From NCBI RefSeq assembly GCF_030272615.1, contig NC_081412.1, positions 24,493,860 through 24,557,859 of the forward strand: 64,000 nucleotides of DNA, in the 5' to 3' direction. Source of the stretch: Cryptomeria japonica. Lineage: Eukaryota; Streptophyta; Pinopsida; Cupressales; Cupressaceae. The notes beneath the pieces are model-generated. The model was not told where the DNA came from. It searched no databases and worked only from the letters and a program-made list of their open reading frames with translations. The first letter of the stretch is position 1. Each line of letters begins with the position of its first letter. Both the position numbers and the translations under genes were made by a program. This document shows positions 22,650 through 34,388 of the stretch, piece after piece.

Positions 22650-24371
22650 ACTAAGAGTCGGGGGGAGGGGTGAATCAGTATTTCAAAAATTAGTACATGA
22701 AGCAACACAAAATAAGCAGATTAAACATTCAAAGAGAGGACACATAATTTATCTCGTGGAAAACCCTCTCGGGTAAAAAACCACGGCATCAAAACCTTTC
22801 ATTAATACAAGTGGGCACCAACTCGAATTACAAAATAGAGCACCAACTCCGTATGACTGAAGCACCAACTCCAATCAGCTAAGGCACCAACCTCAGTCTA
22901 GACATGAACACAACAGTGTATTGTAAAATAACTCATGCAACTCAAACAGGTAGTACTTTAAATACATACTTCATTTCATGTGTATGAATTTAAACACTAT
23001 TTTCTGAATAACTCTGCTCAATAGTTGTCAATGTATCCGATACAATCCAGCATCAATGTTCAGACTAAACAGCTATCTGCCACACGAACCCCAAGATGCA
23101 ACACACTAAACCATTCTTCAACATATGGTATCTCACAGATTCATTGCTCCATACGAACTATTCCCTGGTGCTTTATATACTCACAGCTTGAAAATCATCT
23201 GTTTTTTTTCAGCCCGATACTCATTCAAGCATAGATAAGCTTTTTTAAAAACACACTTGCAAAGTAGCACCCTTGTTCCCTTATATGAACATGGCAAATA
23301 AGAATAAAGTCACTATTTCACGCCCACGAACTCCTGAAGCGACCTCAATTTTAAATTCTCCAAAAATTTCAATATATCAGCTGAGGCTATTCACCGACAT
23401 GACTACAATATTAAAAATGAGCACTTCAAGCTCAGTTGTTCTCTATCGTAGAATCTAACCCCAAGCAGAGAAATATTGCACCAGACAAAAAAATCATTCT
23501 CTTTTTGCATACGTTAAGAACATTTTCAGGAAAAGAAATGTCTCACAACAAAAATTATCCTTCTGAAATTTGTTTCTGAGCATATCAAGAGTAAACGTTT
23601 GAACTCATAATATGCTTTTCAGAGTTTTGACAACTCTTGCAACTCCCCATACATGTGGCGGCAGCAGAAAAAAACGAACTCCCGTAACATCAAATATAGA
23701 TCAAATTTATAAAACAAACCCGATATCTTTTCTAAGCCATCATCAATACACAGAAAAAAGAACTCCACGTCTATACTTTCTGACAGAACAGCTCCATCCC
23801 ATCTGCCGAAACCAAACAATTCAGAACATGAAGCAGTGATATATTATTCTGGGACACAATTTGTATATCCTGAAGCCACATTTTTCAAACTAATATCGCA
23901 TACTAACAACAATGTTACTTTGCTCCATACAAACATGCAGTTCCAAAAATCCATATCAGCAAGAAACACGTATATTACAGCCACGTAAAAGATGTCAAAC
24001 TAACAATTTTAAAGAAATGGCCATCTCACAAAGAGCTTCAACCCAAGACAGGTCGTAAAAGATAACTTCCACGATATAGACATCAATGTATAGAGCATGA
24101 CATGTGCCGAGAGTTCATAGCATCCCCTTTGAGTCAGAAACATAGCCACAAAAGAACAAAAGGAACCGTATCTCAGAATCAAACAAAATACGTACCAAAG
24201 AAACTACCATCGAAGCTGGCTCTTGTAACTTCTGAACACAAATCACACAGCAGATGAAATAGACACTCAACCAAGAAGCTCAACATAGTAGGAACAGCTA
24301 ACAAGGCACACAAGCAACCAGCTGAAATAGACACTCAATCAACAATGACATCAATGACAAAATTCTCTACA
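22650..24371 (-). repeat. Long copia-type 3' LTR, minus strand
   Basis: On the minus strand a polypurine tract (24372-24386) is followed by TGTAGAGAATTTTGTC. About 1.7 kb later comes GATTCACCCCTCCCCCC, a phrase near the 3' end of plant SIRE/Maximus-type copia LTRs as I remember them. The exact terminus and TSD are not resolved. No reverse-transcriptase sequence remains to the right, so pol has been replaced by the 24.4-25.7 kb sequence. Confidence 0.6.
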
Positions 24372-24386
24372 TTCTCCCCCTTTGTC
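24372..24386 (-). other. Polypurine tract (copia type)
   Basis: On the minus strand GACAAAGGGGGAGAA precedes the LTR start. The surrounding ATCAATGACAAAGGGGGAG phrase is characteristic of long-LTR copia elements. Confidence 0.7.
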
Positions 24387-24399
24387 ATTGATGGCAACC

Positions 24400-25747
24400 C
24401 AAGATTGAAGCGTTTTGTCTTAAAGAGCTGATTTTGGAGACTAAGAGACTGCTTACTAAGAAGATCTTTCAATTTGATAATGTGTGGTTTGTTTGGCATA
24501 TTACACCTTGGGTTTGGTTAATAATGGAAAACATATCAGTTATGGAGGTGATGGTATGGATTAGAAGATGGGACGGCAATCTTTTGACCACACATAAGCA
24601 TGAATCCAAGCTAGATCATGGTGACAAGAAATGTAGCATGGTTGACATTCATGAGAGGATAGATAAACATGTGGATGTCATAGCTTCAAGACTTGATATG
24701 CTACAAGTTTGGGCTGTCAAGTGTATGCAAGTTTGTCCTTGCATTGAAGATTTCCAAGGTAATGAAAGGAAGGGTACAATCATTCATAAATCTCTAGTTA
24801 AGGACAGCAGCATTATACTCTTTTATTTACATGAACTTGCAACCCCTATTCATAGAGAAACTAGTAAAGGTGAGCCTACAAATGATGGCATGCAAGATGC
24901 ATATGTTGGGCATGGTTATTATGATGATGTATAGTTTGAGGGGACTGAATTTATTCACCTTGGAACAACAGCATTAAATCAGTCCCAAGTAATGGTTGAG
25001 GGCTGGATTCAGAAGGCAAAGGGAGCTAATTTGATAGCCAACAAGCCAAGTTTCCCCTGCAACAAATTCGGGATACACACCACTCCATAGTTGATGATGA
25101 GTGAGAGCTTTCTAATACTGAAACTTTTGTTGATGTTGACAATATTATTGGTGGACATAATGATTCTATGGATGTTACTATTAGTGGACCAGCCACTCAT
25201 GAGTTGACTTTGGGTGTCGGTGATGGCATCTACATTGTAAATTTGATGATGGCACCTAATTCTTGTGACTGTACAGCTGCTTATTGGTTGGCATTTGAGC
25301 CAAATGGCATGGGTTGTTTAGTGACGATTGACTGTCCTACATGACTGTTCATTACATTTTTAGAATTGTTTGGGTCTACATCAGCTTTGGGTATGCATAG
25401 GAGTGTGTGGGAACAAGATTACTTGATGGGAAATCCTCATGAGATGAGTCTTCTACTTTTGCTTTGGTATGGTGACATCATTGCCATCCTATTTGTTGCT
25501 AGTCTGAGATATAGCAGCGATTGCTACTTCATCTCATACAACAGGTTTTATATTTGGGATCCAGTCATTGATCAGTTGGGTGTATTGTTTCACATGGGTT
25601 CCATTGTGTTGCTTCACAGTTTGTGGTGTATTGACATTAATATCAGAGTAGTGCAGCGTTTTGGTGGAGCAGCAATTCTGTAGTTGATATGGGATCTCGG
25701 AATTGGGGTTCAACATGCAGATATAGATTGCTTGAGGGCAAGCAATC
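24400..25747 (+). pseudogene. 3' internal region of a non-autonomous gypsy-type element
   Basis: Plus-strand open stretches at 24434-24934 (166 codons) and 25366-25683 (105 codons), with broken reading between, end just before a polypurine tract and LTR. No protease, polymerase or integrase motif is visible. The end (..CLRASNLWEGRNVM..) parallels the end of the minus-strand region at 10.6 kb (..FLEDKQFLGRENC..), so both derive from related elements whose 3' internal sequence runs into the polypurine tract. Product unknown. Confidence 0.45.
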
Positions 25748-25763
25748 TTTGGGAAGGGAGGAA
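25748..25763 (+). other. Polypurine tract (gypsy type)
   Basis: TTTGGGAAGGGAGGAA immediately before the LTR start at 25764. Confidence 0.75.
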
Positions 25764-26019
25764 TGTAATGTCCCCCTTTTGAAACATTAAAAAGTCAATC
25801 AAATAATTAAGTTTTAAGTTGTCAAATTATATCAAATTTAATGACAACTTAATTTAATTATTTATAGAGTAATTAAAGTGACTTTTTATGTCAATAAAGA
25901 ATAATAAAATAAAAGTCACTTTATTATTATTATTATTTCCCATTTGTATAACTACATATAAAAGTGAGGGAAATATGAAAGGGCTTTTGGAAGCTTCTTG
26001 AGGAGTTTCTATAAAAGAC
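25764..26019 (+). repeat. Gypsy-type 3' LTR, U3 part (interrupted by a TRIM)
   Basis: Starts TGTAATGTCCCCC after the polypurine tract. Its AT-rich U3 contains AAGTTGTCA and AAAGTGACTTT, shared with the LTR at 9.6-10.6 kb. A TATA box lies at 26010-26016 and the TRIM enters at 26020. The LTR resumes at 26384 and its 3' terminus was not identified. Confidence 0.7.
26010..26016 (+). promoter_or_regulatory. TATA box of the gypsy-type LTR
   Basis: TATAAAA about 245 bp into the LTR, at the position expected for the U3/R promoter. The TRIM has inserted four bases downstream and so displaced the expected transcription start. Confidence 0.6.
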
Positions 26020-26383
26020 TGTTGACTTGGTGGTTAGCACCTCCTTTGGGGTTCACGACATGGCTTAACTGCCTCCCGTGGATCTGGGTAAGTCTGGCAT
26101 TTGTAGCGGGCGTTGACAACTTGAGCTTTTGGCACAAGGGCAAACATACCTACAATTGGTATCAGAGCCTTGGGTCACAGGTTTGAATCCCGGGAGGTCT
26201 CCTTCATTCCGTCAGTGCAGAATCCTCAGTCGGTGCTGAGGGGGAGATTGTTGACTTGGTGGTCAGCAACTCCTTCGGGGTTCACGGCATGGCTTAACCG
26301 CCTCTCGTGGATCTGGGTAAGTCTAGTGTTTGTAGCAGGCGTTGACAGCTCGAGCTTTTGGCGCAACGGCAAACATACCTACA
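26020..26383 (+). mobile_element. Complete TRIM (terminal-repeat retrotransposon in miniature)
   Basis: Two 135-bp LTRs (26020-26154 and 26249-26383) both start TGTTGACTTGGTGG and end CATACCTACA. They flank a 94-bp interior with a PBS (TGGTATCAGAGC, 26157-26168) and a purine tract (GCTGAGGGGGAGAT) just before the second LTR. Flanking pentamers AAGAC (26015-26019) and AAGGC (26384-26388) match at four of five positions, consistent with a TSD. There is no coding capacity. The PBS is followed by CAGGTTTGAATCCCGGG, which resembles the T-arm complement of the primer tRNA. Confidence 0.93.
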
Positions 26384-28060
26384 AAGGCAGCTCGGGCTTC
26401 ATTTTTTAGCATGCTTGGATATTTATTTACTCTTGGAGAATTTGGGAGCTTCTGGCTTTCAGTTCAGAAACTAGATGATGGAAACCCTTGGAGTTTCTCA
26501 GTTATGTGGACGAAAACCCATTCAGCCGTTGGGGTGGATTCATTCCAGAATTCAAATTGAGCTTATTTGCAGACTAATGATGTTGATTGAGCTACATCCA
26601 GCTAGGGTTTTGAGTTATTTGCAGGTCTGGTATTTTGTAATAATCTGAAAATTAAGATATTTCATGCTGAATATTGCCGTTACCACTTGTTGAATATTAC
26701 TGCTTCAATTGAATATTGTTTCCCTCTTTAAGTTAGGTGTGAATTTGATATTTTATATCTGCCGTCAAATACATATTGGCAAATCAATATCTTAAGCTGT
26801 GGCTCGGTTACATTGTAAAGTCTTGGTTTTTAAAATAATTGGCGGGGAAAATGAATCAAGTCTGAATTAAACAAAAAGGAAGGCATTGAATTAATATGAA
26901 TCTTGACTGCCGTATCTTCTTAAAGTATCTTTTTTGTATCTGATCCTCACGTGGGGGGCAGAGACCTTGCTTATTGAGCAAATCATGACCTTTATAATAT
27001 CAGTCAAAGGGAAGTTCAATGCAGCTAGAAGACAAAATACAGAAATACAAATAAAACCAAACAGGGAAAGAACCAAGGTCAAACGAAAGGAAGAATCGCA
27101 GCTTATGGGAGACAAGGCCTGATGCGGTAGCAGTCCTTTGTCTCCTAGTTCATAGCAATAAATACTTTGATGAGTTGAAAGCAGGTTGAATTGATTTTTG
27201 TTTGGTTTTTCAAGCTTTACGTGGCAGCCAGGAAGAAGACAATAGAATTAAAGATAAACAAATCAGAAAAAAGACAAATGTAGAGGTCAAATAAAAACAA
27301 ATCAGAAAAAGACAAAAAGGTGGTGGTCAGAGAAAAACAAATCAGGAAAACCATATAGTGGAGGTCACATTTGAAGGCTACGGCCTAGTTTGGAGCTCCA
27401 GCAAAAGTGGTTCGATGGGTCATGAATATAAATTCCCAGTTCTGAAATAATTCATTAAAATCTCTGTTTTTTATCTGAAACATTTATTGTGAAATGTTGT
27501 TATTAATCCACTCTCAAACAGGAATAGCTGTTATGAGAAGCTTGGTTTTAGTACCATGTTGAATGTGCATTGAACTGGTATAAATCTGTAGCTTTGTGTC
27601 CTTCAGCAACAGAGCATTTATTTGGTTCAAATTGATGTGAAATTTTCTGTTTGAAAACAAACCTTAAATCATTGCAAAACTGTACTAACTTCAAGGATTC
27701 AAACAAACTATCTGACTTAATGCTATTCACTGAATCTGGGAAAACAAAGGACAGCTAGTGGATGTTTTATGAAACCATTACATTCTGAAAACAATGTCTT
27801 TGACTCTTTGCAATCCAAAACATTTCATCTCCAGAACTCATGCAAACTGTTTGACAAATTGTCACTGTGAAAAAGGCAAAAAAACGCTGATGCAAACTGG
27901 GGTAGGACACTACAGGCTGGCAAAAGAAACTGCTTTGACACATACAAATAGGGATCAAGTTCCTTCCTCATAAGTACAATTTCACATCTGCAAATCACTT
28001 ACCTCTGCTCTGCATATTAGAATTAGGTCTGATTTTTACATCTGCACTTCAAAATTTTGA
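26384..28060. other. Rest of the interrupted LTR, then unclassified sequence
   Basis: The first few hundred bases continue the LTR cut at 26019. From about 26900 the sequence is mixed, with A-rich repeats at 27240-27350 (AAACAAATCAGAAAA phrases, three copies ~50-60 bp apart). Open stretches are all under 80 codons and unrecognised. Confidence 0.35.
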
Positions 28061-28079
28061 AGATTATTTCTCAAAGGCA

Positions 28080-29342
28080 GGATTAAGGATTCCTAAAGGA
28101 CAAACCTGAGCATGATCTAGAGGGGTATAAGGACTGCTAGAAGGGTGGAGATTTTGGATGCATGTAAGGACAAAAGAGGGCGGTGAATCCACATGTTCAA
28201 GGACAAGACTCTAGGTAAGGTGGGATTTCTTGATGCAAGCGATATAGATAAGTGTGGAGCAGGATTCCTAAGCAAAAGGACTTGCCTTGGGTGGTATTCT
28301 CATATGCACAAGGATTAGGATGTTTGTGCTAGGTGGTAATGATGTGTTGGTAGGGACAAGAGCGAGTATGCTAGGCAGGAATTTGGGTTGGTTAAGGACA
28401 CATCATTCTGAGCTCAATTCCTTGATGAGGAAGGACAACTGTTGAGCGGGATTTGATGTAGTATAGGGACTCAATGCAAGGCACCTATAGGATGTGTTTG
28501 AGGACAATGCAAAGCAACCATGCTGATGCAGATGAGCACATTTTGATGGTGGTGAAGGACTTGACCTAGTCAGAATTTCACCTTACCCAAGGATTGATAA
28601 GGGCGCATTTGAGATATGTCCAAGGACAAAACAATGCAGGTTGGGTGCCATTCCTTGCCAAACAATGACAAAAGTAAGGGTGCAAATGAGATAATGCAAA
28701 GGACAAATGAATGGGCACAAATTTAGAGGAATCCGTGGACAAAGGACTAGCACAAGCAAACCTCCCTATTAGACAAGGATAAAGTGTTGAGCGTAGGTGA
28801 GGGTCAATGAAGGACAAAAATGCATTCCACTCATCAACCTAGGATTGAACTCCAAAAATTTAGACAAGGATTTTGATCATTTTCCCCTCACTTCATCCTA
28901 TCAAGGTTGGAAAATCCGACCTTGACAAGGAATTTTCCTCGTTAAGACATTGAATCCTCAAATATTTCATCATTCCTCAACACCTTGTAACCTTAAATCT
29001 GCTTGACAAATTTGCAACATTTTTTGCATTTTGACAGCTATGACAACATTTGCATTTTTCAACTTCTAACCTCGGTCCTAACACTTGATCATGGATTCCG
29101 GACTCTAAACATGACTTCCTGATGTGACTACACCCTCAAGGATAACATTGTATCCTAACTCATTTCAAGTACAGGTCAACATGTTCATTCCCTGACCGAC
29201 AAGACTAAACCCTTCTCGCAAGCAAAAGGTAAAAACTACAACTATTGCCAAGCTAAAGATAACTAAGCTAAAACACTATGCTGGAAAGAAAAAAGTGGGG
29301 GTCCCCATTTGCAATGGGGCAATCTGTGAAAACGTCACAACA
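28080..29342 (-). repeat. Giant LTR, 5' part, minus strand, with AAGGACA array
   Basis: The minus strand begins at 29342 with TGTTGTGACGTTTTCACAG, then GCCCCATTGCAAATGGGGAC and CCCCCAC. This is the same start as at 30157 and, apart from its first bases, 34389. Next come TTTTAGCTTAG and TTACCTTTTGCTTG blocks shared with those copies. From about 28830 down to 28090 the plus strand carries AAGGACA or close variants roughly every 35-50 bp (more than 15 times). The conserved 3' kilobase (promoter and ACATCAACA end) is absent, so the copy is truncated near 28060. Confidence 0.82.
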
Positions 29343-30156
29343 CAACCCTCCATCTATACTCAACAAACAACTTGTTTATCAAATTCCCTCTTAATTCGCC
29401 ACCTTCATTCCCTCTATTCACGTCATGCAGCCATGTAGGAAGCTGCTCAATATGCAAAGATCAGTGCTGGCTATGGGAACCCCCCAATTCATTGGATATT
29501 GAGCTTTCTTTCTCATTGTCGCCCTATTGAGAACCACCCCTCCCCAAAGGAGCATTTTATTGTCATGCATAACCTGATCTAACAACCAAACCTGCTGCTT
29601 TGATAAATGTTGTCAAAACCCAGGTCTCTACTATTCATGGAGTGGGCAAAGGAGTGAAAGAAAATGGCCTCAATGCACCTATTTTCTAAAACTGATTTCT
29701 TTACTTGATTGCCAATAGCAAACTCCTTGTGGATTATAATTAGTAGCACCACCACATTGTGGTTTTGAGGGTGACCTCTAGCTTGACTTGGCTAAAGACA
29801 GATATGTTGAGCTCATATAGGAGAGAGGTTACAATTGGTCTTCCTCAAAACAAAAGAATTCACTTCTCCATTAGTCTAGCCTAGTCAATCAACTTGCTTA
29901 AAGTATTCCTCATTGTATTCACCATCCTTCACTTGAGTCATCCACCTCTAAATGGACTCAATTATTTGAAAAGGAATTGGCTATTGGATCCTATATTGGC
30001 TCTAGAGATCCCATGTTTCTCTCTAACCCCTAATGAGTCACACTCTGTCTTGAAAATCTATCACACAATGATTGTCTGTGCTTAACCCTGTAGTCAGTTT
30101 TTATGGATAGTCTTCATCTTTTTTGCCACTATGCTTCATGCATATGAATTGTTTAG
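29343..30156. other. Spacer between two head-to-head giant LTRs
   Basis: About 0.8 kb between the 5' ends of a minus-strand giant LTR (29342) and a plus-strand one (30157). An open stretch of 63 codons (29894-30085) is not recognisable. No PBS or terminal repeat is seen. Confidence 0.4.
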
Positions 30157-33100
30157 TGTTGTGACGTATTCACACATCACCCCATTGCAAATGGGGACCC
30201 CCACTTTTTCGCTTTCTAGGTTAGTAGTCTTAGCTTAGCTATTGGTAGTAGTAAGGTCTTTTGCTATTAGCCTTTCGTTTGAAGAAGTGCACTTTCTTAG
30301 GTGGCTACGCAATGGTAGTCATTTCTACCTCCTTAGGTTAGAAAGAGGTCGAGTGATGTCAATTTGAGCATAGTAGGTAAGGAAGGTCAGTTGCAGGAGC
30401 AAAATTTGACTAAGTATGGGAAAATTTCCTTTTCTCTTCCATGGAATAGGTGTCAAGTCAAGTGTCGATTTGAGCGTGACAAGCCAGGAGGTTGATGGAT
30501 GCATACCTTGGATCAAGTTTCATCAATTATGCAAAGTTTCCTTCTTCATCCAAGTGATATGATCATACTTCATTGAGAGGCAGGTTGAAAGGACAAAATT
30601 TGACTATGAGAAAATTTCCATTGCTCCCTCTCAGGAGCAAATTTCACTTCCTTTGCTCCTTCTTAGGAGTGAATTTGACTTCCTTTTCTATTGCGACCCC
30701 GGGCATGACTCCCATTGCATTTTTAAGGTCTGAAATGGATGCAATGGATCTAATTGAAAGGATGAATCGATGAGGAGGTTGATAGAAAGGCCAAGGATGG
30801 TGAGTGTTCTCCACTTCCATTGCTCCTTCTTAGGAGCGAAATCTTCTTCCTTTGCCTCATTCTTGGAGCAAATTTCTGTTCCATTGCTTTGGTTTTGGAG
30901 CGAACTTCCTTTGCTTGGGTTTTGAAGCAAATTTCTTCCTTTGCTATCAAAGGGGGCTGGCTGCACTTTATCAAGTTGCAGGAGCAAAATTTGGCTAAGT
31001 GTGAGAAAATTTCCATTGCTCCTTCCTAGGAGCGAAATTCACTTCCTTTGCTCCATTCTAGGAGCGAATTTTACTTCCTTTGCTTTTTCTCAGGAGTGAA
31101 TTTTCTCTCCAAGCCTCTTATGACATCTAAAACCCCATTTCATCACTAGGTGATGTCTTAGTTTGAGCAGTGAATGCAATCTTCAATCAACAACCTTGAA
31201 TTTGGGCCAAGTAAAAGATCATTTCCATTGCTCCCTATCAGGAGCGAAATTTACTTCCTTTGCTCCCTCACAAGAGCGAAATCCTCTTCCATTGCCCTCA
31301 TCTTGGAGTGATTTGAACTTCTTGAGCATATTTGAGAGTAAGGAGCAAGTTTAATTACCTTCAACATCATTTTGATCATGGAAAGAGGTTAACGCATCAT
31401 AATTTTGACAAAGGGAAGGATCGAGATAGCAAATTTGGAGTGACTTCCTTTGCTCCTCTCCAGGAGTGAAATTGACTTTCATTGCTTTCCAATGGGAGCG
31501 AAATTTGCTGTCTTTGCTCATTCATAGGAACGAAGTCATCTCCAAGGCATTCGTTGAAGGTGTTTGATGACCTTTTATGCTTAGAAACTAAAAAACTGAG
31601 GTATGAGCTGTTGAAACCAAGCTAGATGGCGAATTTGAGGTGATTTGAAGTGATTTCCTTTGCTCCCTTTTAGGAGAAAAATTCACTTCCATTGCTCCTC
31701 AATTGGAGCGAATTTCCCTGCCTTTGCTCTTTCATGAGAGCGAATTCGCCCCTAAGGCCTCACATGAAGGTAATTTGATGCATTACGTGGATGGAATGGA
31801 GGGTAAATGGAGGAGATCAAGCTAAGTGTCGAAATTGAAGTGATTTCCTTTGCTCCCCTTTAAGAGCGAAATCTACTTCCATTGCTCCCTGATTGGAGCA
31901 AATTTCTCTTCCTTTGCTCCTTCATGAGAGCGAAATGACTTCCCAAGCAGTCTTTAATGGTAATTTGATGAATTTTTGCACATGAAGACTAAAACCTTGA
32001 GGCATGATTGGTAAAAGAGAGACAAATTGATGGAATAGGGCTAAGAGCAGATTGGAAGGTGATTTGAACTTAATTGCCTTTGCCCCTCCTTAGGAGCGAA
32101 AATCACTTCCTTTGCTCCTCATTAGGAGCGAATAGGCCTTCCTTTGCTCTTTCATGAGAGCGAATTTGCTTCCAAAGCCTCCGTTAATGATAATCTAACA
32201 CATCTACACACATGGGTAGCAAAATCACAAGGTATGAGTTGATGAATGGAGGGCAAGTGGATGAAAACTGAGCTAAGTGTCTAAATTGTAATGATTTCCA
32301 TCGCTCCCCTTTAGGAGCAAAATGTGCTTCCATTGCTCCTTAGGAGTGAAATCACCTTCCTTTGCTCCTCCATGAGAGCGAAATTCCCCTCCTATGCACT
32401 TTTAGTGATCACTTGAAGCATTTCACATAAGAAAGGTAATTAACTTGAGGCATAAGAAGGTAAAATTGATCAAATCTACCCAAGTGGGTTGAGTTTGATT
32501 TGACTTCCATTGCTTATCATTTGAAGCGAATGTCACTTCCTTTGCCTTCATGTTGGAGCGATTTCCATTGCCATCACCTTGGAGCGAATTCCTATTCCAT
32601 TGCTCCCTTCTAGGAGCGAAAATTACTTCCATTGCTCCCCTACAAGAGCAAACCTCTTCCATTGGCACTCAAAAGTTCCGAAATTCTTCTTTTAGCGTGA
32701 TAGGGGGTGTATTGATTTAGTCAATTTTGTTTTTTCATCAATATGATGCAAAATGTTTTCTTTTCTAGGTCTGATTGGAGAATCAAAGCGAGGAGTGAGG
32801 AAGCATATTCAAGATTACATCAAAATGGGATGCAACACAAGGCAAGCATGACAACAAGAGGGGCATACTACATTCAAAGTTTTCATAGCATCATGGTGAC
32901 ATGAAGAAGTTTTGTTGATTAAGACAAGTTCAAAAACCTTCTGGATATCATCCCGATATCAGGAAGTCAAGACCTTGTAACTTGAAGGAAGAATAAATTG
33001 CACGAGGAAAGAATATTTTACTATCTTGAATTTCCTCCGGAAATCCAAGAATCATTGTCAGCACATCAAGTGATTGTTCCAGAAGAGTTAATCAAAGTTA

Positions 33101-34388
33101 GAAGATTAGCTCAAACAACATGATACAATTTGGAAACATGCTTCCATCATCGCCACATTGAGCAAGTGACTAACGTTGAGTATCAAGGGATATTGGTTGT
33201 GATGAGATATGAGGTCAACAAGTGTAGATTGAGGTGGCATCCCAATCACTACTCCAATCAAAGGAGATCCTACATCAGCATGTCTTGATTCAATGAACCT
33301 GACTCGTCCATGAGGGCACAAACTCCAAAGTACCTACCCCCATTTTCTATTGGTTGACATTCAGCATTGAACCTAAATGTAATTTTCTCATTGGCCAGAG
33401 GGAGTTGTCTTAACAAACCCTAATTAGGATTTCTATCTTGTAATCTTGGTCGTTGATTGTGGATCAATTCAGGCCATTCATTGTAAAGTGAGCTCTATAT
33501 ATAAAGCTCAAGCTCTTCATTTGTAAAGGTTAATAGTGAATAGAGAATAGTTAGTAGTAGAGAATTAGTGAATAGGAGAAAGATAGAAAATAGGAGGTTA
33601 ATAATAAATAGAAGTTAGATTAGGAGAAGGAGGAATTGTTGTTAAGACTTGTAAATGGAGATACTCTTTTCATTGAAGTTATGGTGAAATGTGTTATTTC
33701 AACAAGTCCCATGGTTTCTACTCCTCATTTACCTTCACGTTGACTAGATTGAATGGAGGAATTTGTTGAATGCATTTGTATGGAATCCATTTAGTCCATA
33801 CCACTAGCCTCTTGCTGATTGTAAGTGTGCCTTGCATGGCAACTGGAATTATATGAGTTTAACTTCAATTGTTATACGTCCATTGTTTATGCATTAACTT
33901 GAATGGTGATCAATGTTTGATGATAATGATTTGAATATCTTTGAATTGTACCTTAGAAGATTGCACTGAGCTTGTGTCAAATTGTTCGGTTTGATGGCGA
34001 GACCTTGCCTAGTAGGATTCCATCGAATCATTCACCCTTTTCTTGCATTCTAAGTCTTAGGATAGAATTCCTCGACCCTTTCCCTTTTGCCCTTTTTTTC
34101 AACTGAAGCTAGTTTAGGATAAAAACCATCACAAGATAGCAACATCAAATGATCAAGTTCCAACAATTCAAGCATTCATGTTTAACTTAAGGCCCCTTGG
34201 AGAAACAACAATCACAACGACCAACTGTGCTTATCCACACGTTGTGACCCGACATTGAAGAACCTTGGAGTTATCTCAATTGATCCTTGTGCGAATCTTC
34301 AGCATTTGAGATACTTTGATCAAGAGAGGATAAGATACTTTTGGGTATTTTATTCTGCGTTTGCATGTGCATAAAAAACACATCAACA
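30157..34388 (+). repeat. Giant LTR copy, 4.2 kb, with hairpin array in U3
   Basis: Starts TGTTGTGACGTATTCACAC and ends ACATCAACA. The first ~100 bp match 34389 onward, and the last ~1.06 kb (from CCCCCATTTTCTATTGG near 33340) match 35665-36667. That last part carries an AACCCTAATTAGG block, a TATATAAAG promoter at 33498-33506 and the shared GATAAGATAC..TTTTATTC end. The middle ~2 kb is a hairpin-bearing tandem array (30600-32670) absent from the next copy. No internal region or PBS follows; another LTR copy begins immediately. Confidence 0.85.
30600..32670 (+). repeat. Array of GCTCC-n6-GGAGC hairpin motifs
   Basis: The motif TTGCTCC, six variable bases, GGAGCGAAAT recurs more than 25 times. 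It is usually grouped in twos or threes 30-35 bp apart (joined by CACTTCCTTTGC or similar). The groups repeat every ~195-230 bp (near 30819, 31014, 31218, 31451, 31648, 31848, 32075, 32295, 32510). The two halves of each motif can pair over five bases. Between groups the sequence is diverged but alignable (GATGAATTT, GGTAATTTGATG phrases). No reading frame is conserved. Confidence 0.88.

Noticed and set aside
30600-32670. CRISPR-like look: short palindromic repeats with variable spacers
   Set aside because: Repeats are degenerate and grouped in higher-order units with alignable spacers. They lie in an LTR of a plant genome, with no cas genes.
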